DNA of 49,426 nucleotides from Oscillospiraceae bacterium (GTDB lineage Bacteria; Bacillota; Clostridia; Oscillospirales; Acutalibacteraceae): the NCBI GenBank assembly GCA_015066085.1, contig SVPA01000010.1, positions 1 through 49,426 on the forward strand, given 5' to 3'. Below, in pieces: positions 25,303 to 34,008 of the stretch. The notes under the pieces were generated by a model. It did no database searches and had not been told where the DNA came from. It was given only the letters and a program-made list of their open reading frames with translations. The stretch's first letter is position 1; every line of letters starts with the position of its first letter. A program made the translations under genes and the position numbers.

Positions 25303-26247
25303 TTAAAACAATTTCTTCAAATTTTCGTTTAAACTTACGCCAATCCAAAGCCTGATATATGCGGCAGAAAAGGGAATGTCACAAAGGGCCGTGATGCCGA
25401 GTTCTTCATAAAAATCAACCGTTTCATAAGGGGTTTGGTTTGTCGAAGAAACAACAAAAATCGGAATATCAGATTTTTGGGCTAAAGCACAAAAATCCCT
25501 AAAATATTTACTGTCTGTGTTTAGAGTTCCCGAATGATATGCCCTTATTATAATCGCTTTTATACCGTTTAGAGAGTAGGAAAAACTATCTCCCGGAATT
25601 GCCGTAATAACCAAAATATCGCTTTTAGGCGAAAGGTAAAAATCTATTGCGGATTCAGAAGGCTTTGGATTTTTTAAAATTTTAATTTTTTCTTTTTCAT
25701 AGTTAGCAAAGTGTTTTCGGCCAATGCTTTCAAGTCGGTCGTCCGCTTCGCCGAATGTAACGGCGTCAAGAGAACTATGGAACTTGACTTCTTCCCTTGG
25801 ATTTTTATAGGCAATAAAAACTCCGCTTGAAATCTTTTGTTTTATAAAATCTACTGCCGCTTTAAAATTATCGTTTCCGTTTGAACGCTCGTCTTCAAGA
25901 GGGTAGTTTGCACTAACAAAAAGTATAGGCAGTTTGCAGTTGCCAACAGCATAAGAAACTGCTGCTGCCGAAAACTGCAAAGAGTCGGTGCCGTGGGTAA
26001 TAATAATTCCGTCATACCCTTTGTTTAGGTTTTCTTTTACAGTATCGGTCAAAGAGTTTAAATGCTCTGCCGACAAGTTTTCGCTGAGAACAAAATAAGG
26101 CTCACTAAAATCAAAAGTCAAATCATCTTTTGAGCCTTGAAGGTAATTTTCTATAAGAGTGTATTTAGTCTGTCGATGGGGAGAAATTTTACCGTCGGTT
26201 ACTTTGCTGCCGATAGTTCCTCCCGTAAAAATAACAAGAATTTTCAA
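25303..26247 (-). CDS. Asparaginase-family amidohydrolase
   Basis: About 315 residues. It has both asparaginase threonine motifs: TGGTIGS near the N-terminus and HGTDSLQFSAAA around residue 85. It probably hydrolyses asparagine to aspartate and ammonia in the cytoplasm (no signal peptide, so type I-like). AGAGGTG overlaps an upstream GTG/ATG pair (26256, 26253). The best-spaced start is TTG at 26247, giving MKILVIFTGGT, as is usual for the family; ATG 26253 remains possible. Upstream lies a separate short transcript ending in a terminator at 26371-26395, which may act as a leader. Confidence 0.88.
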   Translation of the reverse strand: MKILVIFTGGTIGSKVTDGKISPHRQTKYTLIENYLQGSKDDLTFDFSEPYFVLSENLSAEHLNSLTDTVKENLNKGYDGIIITHGTDSLQFSAAAVSYAVGNCKLPILFVSANYPLEDERSNGNDNFKAAVDFIKQKISSGVFIAYKNPREEVKFHSSLDAVTFGEADDRLESIGRKHFANYEKEKIKILKNPKPSESAIDFYLSPKSDILVITAIPGDSFSYSLNGIKAIIIRAYHSGTLNTDSKYFRDFCALAQKSDIPIFVVSSTNQTPYETVDFYEELGITALCDIPFSAAYIRLWIGVSLNENLKKLF

Positions 26248-26365
26248 ATACATCACCTCTGGTAAACATAAGCAAACACGAATAATCCAAACCTGATTTT
26301 AGAGGGAGGATTTTCGCCTTAAGCGTTTTCTTAATTATTATAACCTTTTTAAAATAATTTGCAAT

Positions 26366-26395
26366 AAAAAAGCCTCTGTCTACCTGACAGAGGCT
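26366..26395 (-). terminator. Terminator of the short mini-ORF transcript
   Basis: A perfect 10-bp stem (26371-26380 against 26386-26395, 5-nt loop) followed on the minus strand by six T (26366-26371 region). A strong intrinsic terminator 120 bases before the asparaginase start. Confidence 0.85.
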
Positions 26396-26428
26396 ATAAA
26401 ACTAAGTCATTGGTCCGAATCCTTTCGT

Positions 26429-26458
26429 TTATTTATAAATTCGAGAGAGATTGTACAT
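26429..26458 (-). CDS. Possible 9-residue peptide, MYNLSRIYK
   Basis: ATG at 26458 with TAGGTGA 6 bases upstream, then stop after 9 codons. It lies inside the short transcript. Translation is plausible but unproven. Confidence 0.3.
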   Translation of the reverse strand: MYNLSRIYK

Positions 26459-26635
26459 TTGATTCACCTAATAAAAATATTTTGGCAAGTTAATGTTATT
26501 TAAACTTTTGGACTCACGCCTTTACACTTATTTTTATATATACTTAATGGTTTATAAACTTATCAAACTCGGATTTATACCAATCCGAACGGTCGAAGAT
26601 AAACTACTTAATTCTTTGGACTCACACCTTTCCTC

Positions 26636-26677
26636 TTAAATTTTAACACTCATTTGAGGTTCAGTTTCCCTTTTCAT
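26636..26677 (-). CDS. Possible 13-residue peptide, MKRETEPQMSVKI
   Basis: First reading frame of the short transcript. Its ATG at 26677 lies about 10 bases after the AAAGGA of the first motif copy. Its stop overlaps the ribosome site of the next mini-ORF. Confidence 0.3.
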   Translation of the reverse strand: MKRETEPQMSVKI

Positions 26678-26736
26678 CGGGTATCAGTCCTTTCCTTTCC
26701 AAGTTTTTTCTTAATGTTCTTCTCTTCTGTGTCTTT

Positions 26737-26765
26737 AATATAGCACATAAACAACAATTTGTCAA
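26737..26765 (-). promoter_or_regulatory. Promoter of the mini-ORF transcript
   Basis: Minus-strand TTGACA (complement of 26760-26765), 17-bp spacer, TATATT (26737-26742). One mismatch from the sigma-A consensus overall. Confidence 0.8.
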
Positions 26766-26812
26766 GTACTTTGTGAATAATTTTTGTGAAAAATAAATAA
26801 TTTTTTATTCTA

Positions 26813-26841
26813 TTGACTGCGAATTTTATATGTGGTATAAT
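26813..26841 (+). promoter_or_regulatory. Promoter of the GNAT gene
   Basis: TTGACT (26813-26818), 17-bp spacer, TATAAT (26836-26841). It is followed closely by GGATGTGA and the ATG at 26863. Confidence 0.8.
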
Positions 26842-26862
26842 AATATTTGGATGTGATTAAAT

Positions 26863-27405
26863 ATGTTTTCAGTTTTGAATAAAAAACAAATTGAATATAT
26901 TTATAACACTTATATGATTTTTGACTTTCCGTCCGACGAACTTAAGCCCTTAAATCTGCTGCTTAAAATGGTTGATGAGGGGCTTTGCACCTACTATGCC
27001 CTTTTTGATGAGCGCAGTCAGGTGCTTTCTTATTTTGGCCTGTGTGTTAAAAACCGGTTTGCCCTTGTTGACTATCTTGCGGTAAATCCTGAATTTCGAG
27101 GACAGGGGATAGGAACAAAAACCCTTAACTTTTTAAAGGAAACCGCAAAAGATAAGACTATTTTAATTGAATGTGAAAATATTGAATCTTCAGATAATCC
27201 TGAAGAAAGGGAAGTCAGAAGACGCAGAATTGTCTTCTATGAAAGGTCAGGTTTTAAAGACAGTAATGTAAAAGCCAGGCTTTTCGGTGTTGATTATATC
27301 CTTTTAACCTATCCGCAAGATGCAACTCAGGTAAAAAACGGGTATAAAGAGGTCTATCTTTCGATGCTGGGCAAGGAAATGTATGATAAGCATATGGAAC
27401 TTTAA
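26863..27405 (+). CDS. GNAT-family N-acetyltransferase
   Basis: A 180-residue protein with a GNAT core: the beta-4 strand ALVDYLAVNPEFRGQGIGTKTL contains the acetyl-CoA pyrophosphate-binding motif RGQGIG. RRRIVFYERSGF is the usual C-terminal motif B. Substrate (small molecule or protein) is unknown. It has its own strong promoter and no operon partner. Confidence 0.88.
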   Translation: MFSVLNKKQIEYIYNTYMIFDFPSDELKPLNLLLKMVDEGLCTYYALFDERSQVLSYFGLCVKNRFALVDYLAVNPEFRGQGIGTKTLNFLKETAKDKTILIECENIESSDNPEEREVRRRRIVFYERSGFKDSNVKARLFGVDYILLTYPQDATQVKNGYKEVYLSMLGKEMYDKHMEL

Positions 27406-27465
27406 TTATATTGATACATAAATTTGTTTTTGTGTGAGAATAATTTTAGTAGCCTTATAAAAATA

Positions 27466-27493
27466 TTGACAAAACAAAATTAAAAGGTATAAT
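27466..27493 (+). promoter_or_regulatory. Promoter of rubrerythrin
   Basis: TTGACA (27466-27471), 16-bp spacer, TATAAT (27488-27493). No clear PerR box could be made out by eye. Confidence 0.75.
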
Positions 27494-27534
27494 AAAATTA
27501 GTAAAAATTACTATTTTAAAAAGGAGATATTACT

Positions 27535-28068
27535 ATGAATTTAAAGGGAACAAAAACCGAAGCAAATCTTATGGCTGCTTTTGCAGGAGAGTCTCAAGCA
27601 AGAAATAAGTACACCTATTTTGCTTCTGTAGCAAAAAAGGAAGGCTATCAGCAGATTGCTGAAATTTTTGAGAAAACTGCAAATAACGAGAAAGAACATG
27701 CAAAACTCTGGTTCAAGGCTTTAGGAGAACTTGGAGATACTGCTAAGAATCTTTTGGCTGCTGCCGAGGGCGAAAACTACGAGTGGACCGATATGTATGA
27801 CGGTTTTGCTAAAGATGCTGAAGCCGAAGGCTTTTTCGACCTTGCCGAGCAGTTCCGCAAGGTAGCCTTAATTGAAAAATCTCACGAGGAAAGATACCGT
27901 GCTCTTCTTAACAATGTAGAAATGCAGAAAGTGTTTGAGAAGAGTGAAGAAACCATGTGGGAATGCCGCAACTGCGGACACCTTGTAATCGGTAAAAAAG
28001 CCCCCGAAATTTGTCCTGTTTGTGCTCATCCAAAGGCCTTCTTTGAAGTAAGATGTGAAAATTATTAA
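27535..28068 (+). CDS. rbr: Rubrerythrin
   Basis: A 177-residue non-heme diiron peroxidase protecting anaerobes from hydrogen peroxide. Ferritin-like four-helix domain (residues 1-135) with Glu ligands in [10 protein letters not shown] and [10 protein letters not shown], and EKSHEERY. C-terminal rubredoxin-like domain with Cys144/147 (CRNC) and Cys160/163 (CPVC) binding one iron. AAGGAG precedes the ATG. Strong promoter and terminator make it a monocistronic, probably highly expressed unit. Confidence 0.96.
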   Translation: MNLKGTKTEANLMAAFAGESQARNKYTYFASVAKKEGYQQIAEIFEKTANNEKEHAKLWFKALGELGDTAKNLLAAAEGENYEWTDMYDGFAKDAEAEGFFDLAEQFRKVALIEKSHEERYRALLNNVEMQKVFEKSEETMWECRNCGHLVIGKKAPEICPVCAHPKAFFEVRCENY

Positions 28069-28077
28069 AAAATATAT

Positions 28078-28116
28078 AACGGGCAGTGTATTCTCTACAC
28101 TGCCCGTTATTTTTTT
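28078..28116. terminator. Bidirectional terminator after rubrerythrin
   Basis: A perfect 13-bp stem (28078-28090 against 28096-28108), TTCTC loop, followed by seven T on the plus strand. It also ends the convergent ATPase gene. Confidence 0.85.
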
Positions 28117-28118
28117 GC

Positions 28119-30488
28119 TTAAAGTAATTGTATATTTATATTGTTTTCTTTTGCCATATCTGCAAATCGGTCGTGGCAGGTAAACATTATAAACTGACGG
28201 TTTTTCGAGTAATCGTTTAAAAACTCCAAAGCCTTTTTAGCCCTTGTGTCGTCGTATGCGGAAAGAGGGTCGTCCATAAACATAGGAAGACTTTCGCTAT
28301 CCTGTGTCATAAGTTCCGAAACGGCAAGACGAAGAGCAAGGTAAAGTTGGTCTTCGGTGCCCAAACTTAAATATGCCGATTCCTTAAGGCCAAACGCTTC
28401 GGTAGTAGTGACGTTAAGGTTAAAGTCTTTGGAAACCGATACTCCGGTATATTTATCTCCAACAAGCCTTTTAAATATATCTGAAGTTTTTTGCTCAAGT
28501 GTACCCGAATAGTTTCGTCTAAGTTCTCTAAAGGCCTCTTCAAGAGTTTCAAGGGCAAGGTCGGCTGTGTTTGCGAACCTGTAATAATCTGAAACCGCAT
28601 TTTCAAGTTCTTCTTTTTCTCTTATTAGGACAGAAACCGGTTGGGTAGATTCGGCTAAAGCCTTAAGTCTGGCATTCAAAGCGGCAATCTCTGAACGAAT
28701 ATGTCCGCAAAGGTCGGTTTGCGCCTGAAATCTTTCCTTAACTTCGTCAACCTCTTGTTCGGTAACGGCAGTGGATACTCCGCTAAGTGTCATTTCTTCA
28801 AGTTTCATCTCGGCTTCTTCTAAACTTTTGCAGTTAGCGTGGTCGGCAAGAAGCGAGATTTTCTGCCTTAATGCTTCGGCAAACCTTAGCGTTTCTTCTG
28901 CGGAGGCTATAATCTCTTCAATTTCTGTTGCCGTTTGTGCTTTATCCAATACTGAAATAAATTCTAAAAGTTGAGAAAAGGTTTGGCTATAAAGGCTTTT
29001 AGCGTCATTAAGTAGGGTTTCTTTTTGAAGAAGTTCCTGTCTTTTGCTCTCGAGCAGAGCCTTTTTTGCTGCCAAGGCCATTTTTTGCTCGCTTGTTTTC
29101 TCTGTTATAGAATTTATCTGCTCATTAAGGCTTTGTTTTTGGTCAAGCAGAGAAGAGAGATTTTGCGAGTTTTCGGAAATTTCAGCATTTACCTGACTGA
29201 AGTTGCCTTTGGTCTTAATTTTAAAAACAAGCCCCAAAAGTGCAACGGTAATACCCGCAACAGCGGTCAAAACGGGGATAATTATTTCTATACTTTGCGC
29301 AAACATTAAAGCAATTCCGATAATAGCAATAAAGAGTCCGCTAAGAATAAGTATCGGGTTGGGCTTTTTTACGGGAAGTTGATTTTGCAGTTGTGATTCA
29401 AGCCGTATTGCGTTCGCTTTGACAGTCTCAATTTTGCCGTCAAGTTCATCTCTTTTAAGATAAAGTTCTTTAATTTCATCGTTATTTACGGAGGGTTCTT
29501 CTGTGCTGACCGAGGTTTCAAGGCGGTCAACTTCGGCTTTTAAAGTATTAAGAGAGTCTTCGGCGGTTTTTACTGCTGATTGTGCGTTTTGCGTCTTTGT
29601 GCAAAGAGATTTGCCTTTTGAAATAAAGTCGGAATCAATAAAAGAACCGTCTTTAAGTTTTAGTCGTTCTCTTGCGAGTCTTAACTCTTTTTCGCCCTCA
29701 ATATATCTTTCAACAAAGATACGCTTTTTCATCTTATCGGCATTTTTAAGGGCGTCGAACAGCCTTGAACTTTCGGCTGTATATTCTTTAAGCAAAGATT
29801 CTTTTTGGAGAATTTCACCTTTAAGCCTTTGAGCCTCGTCCTCTTTCTCTTTTGCCGAAAAAATAGCGGTGTTAAGTTCTTCAAGTTTTAATTGTGCTTT
29901 ATCGCATTTTCCTATTTTTCCGCGTTTTGAGAAAAGGCTTTCCTTGGCTTTTTGAAGCCTTGCGCCAACCTTTTCAAACGAGATATCCTCATCGCCCACA
30001 GTGGCAATATTGGATAAACGGGAGTTAATTTCTCCGTAGGCGGAATCGCTTTTTGCCAAGGGCTCTGTGTCCTCGAGAAAGACGCTTCTCTCAAACGCTC
30101 CGTCGGTAAGACCGAAAAACTTTGCGCCAATATCTTCGCTTCCCGATAGGGAAGATGTTTTGCCCGTATCCATATCAAGCAGAGTTATTTTGTCGGTTGA
30201 GTTAGAAGCCTTAAATTCTCTTTCCAAACGGTAAAGATTACCGCCGTGAGTAAAGGTAATACTTCCCGCCATTATGTCCGAGTTCCAAGGACGGTATTTC
30301 TTTCTCGGGTTTTTCTCAAGGTCGGAAGATTTTCCTGAATTTCCGTAAAACATCATACGGATAAAGGCCATAATGGTAGTCTTGCCCTTTTCATTTTCTC
30401 CGAGTATAACGGTCATACCGTCATTAAAGTCAAGATGAAAATCCTTGAATTTGCCGAAAGCGGCAATGTCTATTGAATTAATCTTCAT
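28119..30488 (-). CDS. SMC/Rad50-like ATPase of the YhaN type
   Basis: About 789 residues. Walker A GENEKGKTT is at about residues 33-41. Long coiled coils cover roughly 180-350 and 425-640. Between them lies a hydrophobic pair of helices (about 376-425, starting PNPILILSG), unusual for an SbcC/Rad50 protein but found in the YhaN family. The signature YLSLGTEDQLYLALRLA and Walker B LPMFMDDPLSAYDD are near the C-terminus. It overlaps the upstream phosphoesterase gene by 11 bases, as in YhaO-YhaN pairs. Probable ATP-dependent nuclease complex, possibly membrane-tethered. The GTG at 30491 is an alternative start; ATG 30488 is preferred. Confidence 0.88.
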   Translation of the reverse strand: MKINSIDIAAFGKFKDFHLDFNDGMTVILGENEKGKTTIMAFIRMMFYGNSGKSSDLEKNPRKKYRPWNSDIMAGSITFTHGGNLYRLEREFKASNSTDKITLLDMDTGKTSSLSGSEDIGAKFFGLTDGAFERSVFLEDTEPLAKSDSAYGEINSRLSNIATVGDEDISFEKVGARLQKAKESLFSKRGKIGKCDKAQLKLEELNTAIFSAKEKEDEAQRLKGEILQKESLLKEYTAESSRLFDALKNADKMKKRIFVERYIEGEKELRLARERLKLKDGSFIDSDFISKGKSLCTKTQNAQSAVKTAEDSLNTLKAEVDRLETSVSTEEPSVNNDEIKELYLKRDELDGKIETVKANAIRLESQLQNQLPVKKPNPILILSGLFIAIIGIALMFAQSIEIIIPVLTAVAGITVALLGLVFKIKTKGNFSQVNAEISENSQNLSSLLDQKQSLNEQINSITEKTSEQKMALAAKKALLESKRQELLQKETLLNDAKSLYSQTFSQLLEFISVLDKAQTATEIEEIIASAEETLRFAEALRQKISLLADHANCKSLEEAEMKLEEMTLSGVSTAVTEQEVDEVKERFQAQTDLCGHIRSEIAALNARLKALAESTQPVSVLIREKEELENAVSDYYRFANTADLALETLEEAFRELRRNYSGTLEQKTSDIFKRLVGDKYTGVSVSKDFNLNVTTTEAFGLKESAYLSLGTEDQLYLALRLAVSELMTQDSESLPMFMDDPLSAYDDTRAKKALEFLNDYSKNRQFIMFTCHDRFADMAKENNINIQLL

Positions 30489-31593
30489 CACAATCCACCT
30501 CGCCTAAAAAAGCATCAAGACCTAAATACATAGCCTCAATAAGCCGTTTTTGTTCTTCACCATCAGCCTCTTTAATCTTTGATAGCATCTTGTTTACAAA
30601 TATTCCTCTTAGGGATACTTCTTTGCTGATAAGTTCAAGGTCAAGTTTTTGCTTAATTTGGTTTTTAATCTTAACAAAATAAAGAAGATTAACCAAAACC
30701 GAAAGAAGTTCAGCGGTGTTAATGTTTTCGGGATTTTCGCAGTTTCCCGTTAAAACAAGTTTATAAAGGTTTTGTTTATATTCCTTTCCATATTGGCTTT
30801 CGAGCAACTCCAGAATTGTCTTTACCGCCTCATCAGTGTTTTGAACTTGAGAAAGGTCAATTTTTTCAACCGCGTGAATTCTGCTTGAACAAGGAACAAA
30901 ATCAAGATTTACTCCCGATTTTGAAATTTCGCCCAGATAAACGCCCTTTTCGCCCGTCTCGTCAAAACCCTGACCTTCGGGACAACCCGGATAGGCAAAA
31001 CAAGTCTTACCGATTTTCTGAATTTCGGTACGCTTGTGAATGTGACCAAGGGCTAAATAGTCTGCCGAACAATCTTTAATAAACGAAGCGGGAATAGGGT
31101 TGTAAACGCTTCCCACCGCCCCAAGATCCGAGTGCAAAAGGAGAAGATTAACCCTTTGGTCGTCGGGCATAGGGGGCATCTCTTTAAAATCCATAGATGA
31201 GTGCGAAAAAGAGCGTCCTGTTACCCTTAAATTAAGTTCATCAATAACAACCGTTTCGTATTCAAGGCCGAAAACAGTAAGGTTTTCGGGGATTTTTCCT
31301 AAAACAAAAGGGGAAGAAGCGTCAAGAGGGTCGTGGTTTCCCGCAACATAAAAAAATCTTGTGTTTGAGGCCTCTGATATACAGCGAAAAACCGATTCGG
31401 CAAAAAGCCGACCTGCTTTATTGCTGTCAAAAAGGTCGCCTGCAATAAGGCAAACTTCGACATTTTCTCTCTGGCAAAGGTTAGTGATATTCTTAAAAAC
31501 AGTAAGTATTTCATATTGACGGTTTTGTGCGTCGTGTCCTAAAAAGGACTGTTCCGCACCTATATGAAGGTCTGCCGTGTGTAAAACTTTCAT
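30478..31593 (-). CDS. SbcD/Mre11-like metallophosphoesterase of the YhaO type
   Basis: 371 residues. Calcineurin-like phosphoesterase motifs in order: HTADLHIG, AGDLFDSN, AGNHDPL, LLLHSDLG and LGHIHK, giving a two-metal nuclease site. It is shorter than SbcD and lacks its C-terminal capping region, matching YhaO. Partner of the downstream YhaN-like ATPase through an 11-base overlap. Together they likely process DNA ends or hairpins. GGGGGG precedes the ATG. Confidence 0.9.
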   Translation of the reverse strand: MKVLHTADLHIGAEQSFLGHDAQNRQYEILTVFKNITNLCQRENVEVCLIAGDLFDSNKAGRLFAESVFRCISEASNTRFFYVAGNHDPLDASSPFVLGKIPENLTVFGLEYETVVIDELNLRVTGRSFSHSSMDFKEMPPMPDDQRVNLLLLHSDLGAVGSVYNPIPASFIKDCSADYLALGHIHKRTEIQKIGKTCFAYPGCPEGQGFDETGEKGVYLGEISKSGVNLDFVPCSSRIHAVEKIDLSQVQNTDEAVKTILELLESQYGKEYKQNLYKLVLTGNCENPENINTAELLSVLVNLLYFVKIKNQIKQKLDLELISKEVSLRGIFVNKMLSKIKEADGEEQKRLIEAMYLGLDAFLGEVDCDED

Positions 31594-31660
31594 AAAAACC
31601 CCCCGGTGTTAATTCTTACTTTATATAATATCATTTTTATATCTAATATTCAAGAAGATG

Positions 31661-31689
31661 TTGCGTAAATCAGATTATTAGTGTATAAT
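31661..31689 (+). promoter_or_regulatory. Promoter of the DUF951-prfA run
   Basis: TTGCGT (31661-31666), 17-bp spacer, TATAAT (31684-31689). Confidence 0.7.
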
Positions 31690-31720
31690 AAATAATAATT
31701 TAAATTGGGGAGGTATGTCT

Positions 31721-31909
31721 GTGGATGTTAAGGTAGGCGATACTTTGCTTATGAAGAAAAAACATCCTTGCGGAGCAGATAAATTTTCTGTCCTTAGGAT
31801 AGGTATGGATTTTAAAATCCGCTGTGTCGGTTGCGGACACGAAATTATGGCACCCCGTGTAAAAATTGAAAAAAATATAAAGAAAATTATTTCAGTCGGA
31901 GAAGAATAA
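31721..31909 (+). CDS. DUF951-family small protein
   Basis: 62 residues. Basic, with HPCG and CVGCGHEI cysteines that could hold a zinc ion, and [16 protein letters not shown] at the N-terminus, as in the DUF951 family. The family is common in Firmicutes and often sits near translation or chromosome genes; a nucleic-acid-binding role is suspected but unproven. The ATG at 31715 is 1 base from GGGGAGG, too close; GTG 31721 is correctly spaced. One base separates it from prfA. Confidence 0.88.
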   Translation: MDVKVGDTLLMKKKHPCGADKFSVLRIGMDFKIRCVGCGHEIMAPRVKIEKNIKKIISVGEE

Positions 31910-31910
31910 T

Positions 31911-32987
31911 ATGTTTGATAAACTAAAAGCGGTAGAAATGCGTTTTGAAGAGGTGGGTCAACTTCTTTCGGACCCTGCCGTTATATCTGATAACGAGCAG
32001 TTCAAAAAACTTATGAAAGAACATAAGGAACTTTCTCCAATCGTTGAAAAATACCGTGAATACTCCTCGGCTAAAACCGCCGAACAGGAGGCAAAAAGTT
32101 TGCTTGACGCAGGCGGACTTGATAAAGATTTTAAAGAACTTGTCGAAGAAGAATATCTTCAGGCAAAGGCAGATATTGAAACCTTTGCCGAAGAACTTAA
32201 AATCCTTCTTCTTCCCAAAGACCCTAACGATGACCGAAATGTAATTGTTGAAATCCGCGGTGGTGCGGGCGGCGAAGAGGCGGCTCTTTTTGCCGGCGTT
32301 TTAATGCGAATGTATACAATGTATGCTGAATCTCGCCGTTGGAATGTTGAAATTGTAAGTGCCAACGAAACCGAACTCGGCGGATATAAAGAAGTAAGTT
32401 TTATGATTGAGGGCGAGGGCGCTTATTCCCGCTTTAAATACGAAAGCGGAGTCCACCGTGTTCAGCGTGTCCCCGAAACCGAAACTTCCGGCCGAATTCA
32501 TACCTCAACCGTAACGGTTGCGGTCCTTCCCGAAGCCGAAGATGTTGAAATTGATATAAACCCGACCGACCTTCAGATTGACACCTTCCGTTCTTCCGGT
32601 GCGGGCGGTCAGCATATCAATAAGACCGAGTCGGCTATCCGTATAACCCATATTCCAACGGGCCTTGTGGTTGAATGTCAGGACGAGCGAAGCCAGTTTA
32701 AGAACAAGGATAAGGCAATGAAGGTGCTTCGTTCTCGTCTTTACGAAATGGAACAGGCTAAACAGACCGAGGCAATCGCCTCTGACCGCCGTGCCCAAGT
32801 CGGAACGGGGGACAGAAGTGAGAGAATTCGCACCTACAACTATCCTCAGGGTAGAGTAACCGACCATAGAATAGGTTTAACCCTTTATAAACTTGATACA
32901 ATTGTAAACGGTGATATAGACGAAATCGTAGAAGCGCTTATTACCTATTACAGAACAGAAATGCTCAAGGCTGAAACCGAGCAGTAA
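31911..32987 (+). CDS. prfA: Peptide chain release factor 1
   Basis: Recognises UAA/UAG stop codons and releases the peptide. 358 residues. The PxT tripeptide (PET) is at about 188-190 within [16 protein letters not shown]. The catalytic GGQ lies at 232-234 in [13 protein letters not shown], which is also the PrmC methylation site. Full length with no frameshift. Cotranscribed with DUF951 upstream and sua5 downstream; prmC, often adjacent in other genomes, is absent here. Confidence 0.97.
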   Translation: MFDKLKAVEMRFEEVGQLLSDPAVISDNEQFKKLMKEHKELSPIVEKYREYSSAKTAEQEAKSLLDAGGLDKDFKELVEEEYLQAKADIETFAEELKILLLPKDPNDDRNVIVEIRGGAGGEEAALFAGVLMRMYTMYAESRRWNVEIVSANETELGGYKEVSFMIEGEGAYSRFKYESGVHRVQRVPETETSGRIHTSTVTVAVLPEAEDVEIDINPTDLQIDTFRSSGAGGQHINKTESAIRITHIPTGLVVECQDERSQFKNKDKAMKVLRSRLYEMEQAKQTEAIASDRRAQVGTGDRSERIRTYNYPQGRVTDHRIGLTLYKLDTIVNGDIDEIVEALITYYRTEMLKAETEQ

Positions 32988-32997
32988 GGAAGAAAAA

Positions 32998-34008
32998 ATG
33001 CAGACAGTAAGACTTAGTGACAATAAAGAGGGAATAGTCGCTGCCGCCCGAATTTTAAGGGACGGCGGTGTTGTTGCCATACCTACCGAAACGGTCTACG
33101 GTCTTGCTGCGTCTGCCTATAACGATAATGCAATAGCCAAGGTCTTTTCTGCAAAAGGAAGACCTCAGGATAACCCTCTTATAGTTCATATCAGTAGCCT
33201 TGATATGTTAAACGAAGTAGCGGTAGAAATTCCAAAAGAAGCCGAAAAACTTGCCGAAGCCTTTTGGCCCGGCCCTTTAACCTTGGTTCTTAAAAAGTCT
33301 GAAAACGTTGCTCAGAGTGTTTCTAAAGGGCTTAGTACCGTTGCGGTAAGAATGCCCGAAGATAAGGTTGCCCGTGAAATAATTAAGCAGTCCTGTCTGC
33401 CTCTTGCTGCCCCCTCGGCTAATATTTCGGGCTCTCCAAGCCCCACCACTGCCGAGCATGTCCTTGCCGATTTGGACGGAAGAATTGATGCTGTCGTTAT
33501 GTCGGGAAGTTCAAATGTCGGACTTGAGTCAACGGTGGTAACTCTTTCTGTGAGTCCGCCTACTCTTCTTCGTCCGGGCGCTGTCACGGTAGAGCAACTT
33601 AAAAAGTTTCTGCCCGACCTTGTTATTGATAAAGCGGTGCTTTGTGAGCCCTTAAAGGACGAACAGGTCGCCTCCCCGGGAATGAAATATAAACACTATT
33701 CCCCGAAAACCGAACTTTTTCTTGTCGAAGCGGGTAGCGAAGCCTTTGTCGAGTTTGTAAACGGTAAAACCGACTGTGCGGCAATCTGCTTTGATGAAGA
33801 CCTTGATAAAATTAAGACTAAAGCCCTCTGCTACGGCTCTGTGTCAGACCCTAAAACCCAGGCAAGCAAATTGTTTTCATTACTGCGCAAGACGGATACT
33901 CTCGGCGTGTCAAAAGTCTATGTCCACGCCCCCGAAAAAAGCGGGATAGGCCTTGCTGTTTATAACCGACTTATCCGTGCCGCAGCCTTTAAGGTGATAA
34001 CGCTATGA
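32998..34008 (+). CDS. L-threonylcarbamoyladenylate synthase (Sua5/YwlC type)
   Basis: Makes threonylcarbamoyl-AMP from threonine, bicarbonate and ATP, the first step of t6A synthesis. 336 residues: an N-terminal YrdC domain (IPTETVYGLAASA, KGRPQDNPL, PSANISGSPSPT) and a C-terminal Sua5 domain after about residue 215, preceded by the linker SPGMKYKHYSPKTE. Supplies the TsaB/TsaE/TsaD step encoded partly at 5.6-6.7 kb. The stop overlaps coaE by 4 bases. Confidence 0.95.
   Translation: MQTVRLSDNKEGIVAAARILRDGGVVAIPTETVYGLAASAYNDNAIAKVFSAKGRPQDNPLIVHISSLDMLNEVAVEIPKEAEKLAEAFWPGPLTLVLKKSENVAQSVSKGLSTVAVRMPEDKVAREIIKQSCLPLAAPSANISGSPSPTTAEHVLADLDGRIDAVVMSGSSNVGLESTVVTLSVSPPTLLRPGAVTVEQLKKFLPDLVIDKAVLCEPLKDEQVASPGMKYKHYSPKTELFLVEAGSEAFVEFVNGKTDCAAICFDEDLDKIKTKALCYGSVSDPKTQASKLFSLLRKTDTLGVSKVYVHAPEKSGIGLAVYNRLIRAAAFKVITL

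Larger units (their letters stand above)
26412..26693 (-). repeat. Four copies of a 14-nt motif, AAAGGnnTGAnnCC-like
   Basis: Minus-strand copies: AAAGGATTCGGACC (26412-26425), AAAGGCGTGAGTCC (26510-26523), AAAGGTGTGAGTCC (26618-26631) and AAAGGACTGATACC (26680-26693). The two middle copies differ at one base. AAAGG would pair with the 16S anti-Shine-Dalgarno; the conserved downstream part is not needed for that, so a protein- or RNA-binding role is possible. Confidence 0.6.
26366..26730 (-). ncRNA. Short transcript with several tiny ORFs upstream of the asparaginase gene
   Basis: This gene-free stretch (26248-26862) holds a complete minus-strand transcription unit: a near-consensus promoter (26737-26765), about 360 nt of RNA, and a strong terminator. 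The RNA carries very short reading frames each preceded by a purine-rich ribosome site: MKRETEPQMSVKI (26636-26677), MSPKN (26608-26625), MSPKV (26500-26517), MYNLSRIYK (26429-26458), and a two-codon ATG-ACT-stop near 26411. Four of the ribosome sites lie in a repeated 14-nt motif. It could be an attenuating leader of asparaginase, a regulatory RNA with repeated binding sites, or a peptide-coding RNA. I do not recognise a known family. Confidence 0.55.

Noticed and set aside
26412..26693. CRISPR array
   Set aside because: Four imperfect 14-nt repeats with unequal spacing (about 62-108 bases) and no cas genes; not a CRISPR.
26248..26730. T-box or known amino acid riboswitch upstream of asparaginase
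   Set aside because: No T-box antiterminator signature and no recognisable aptamer; only mini-ORFs and repeated ribosome-like motifs.
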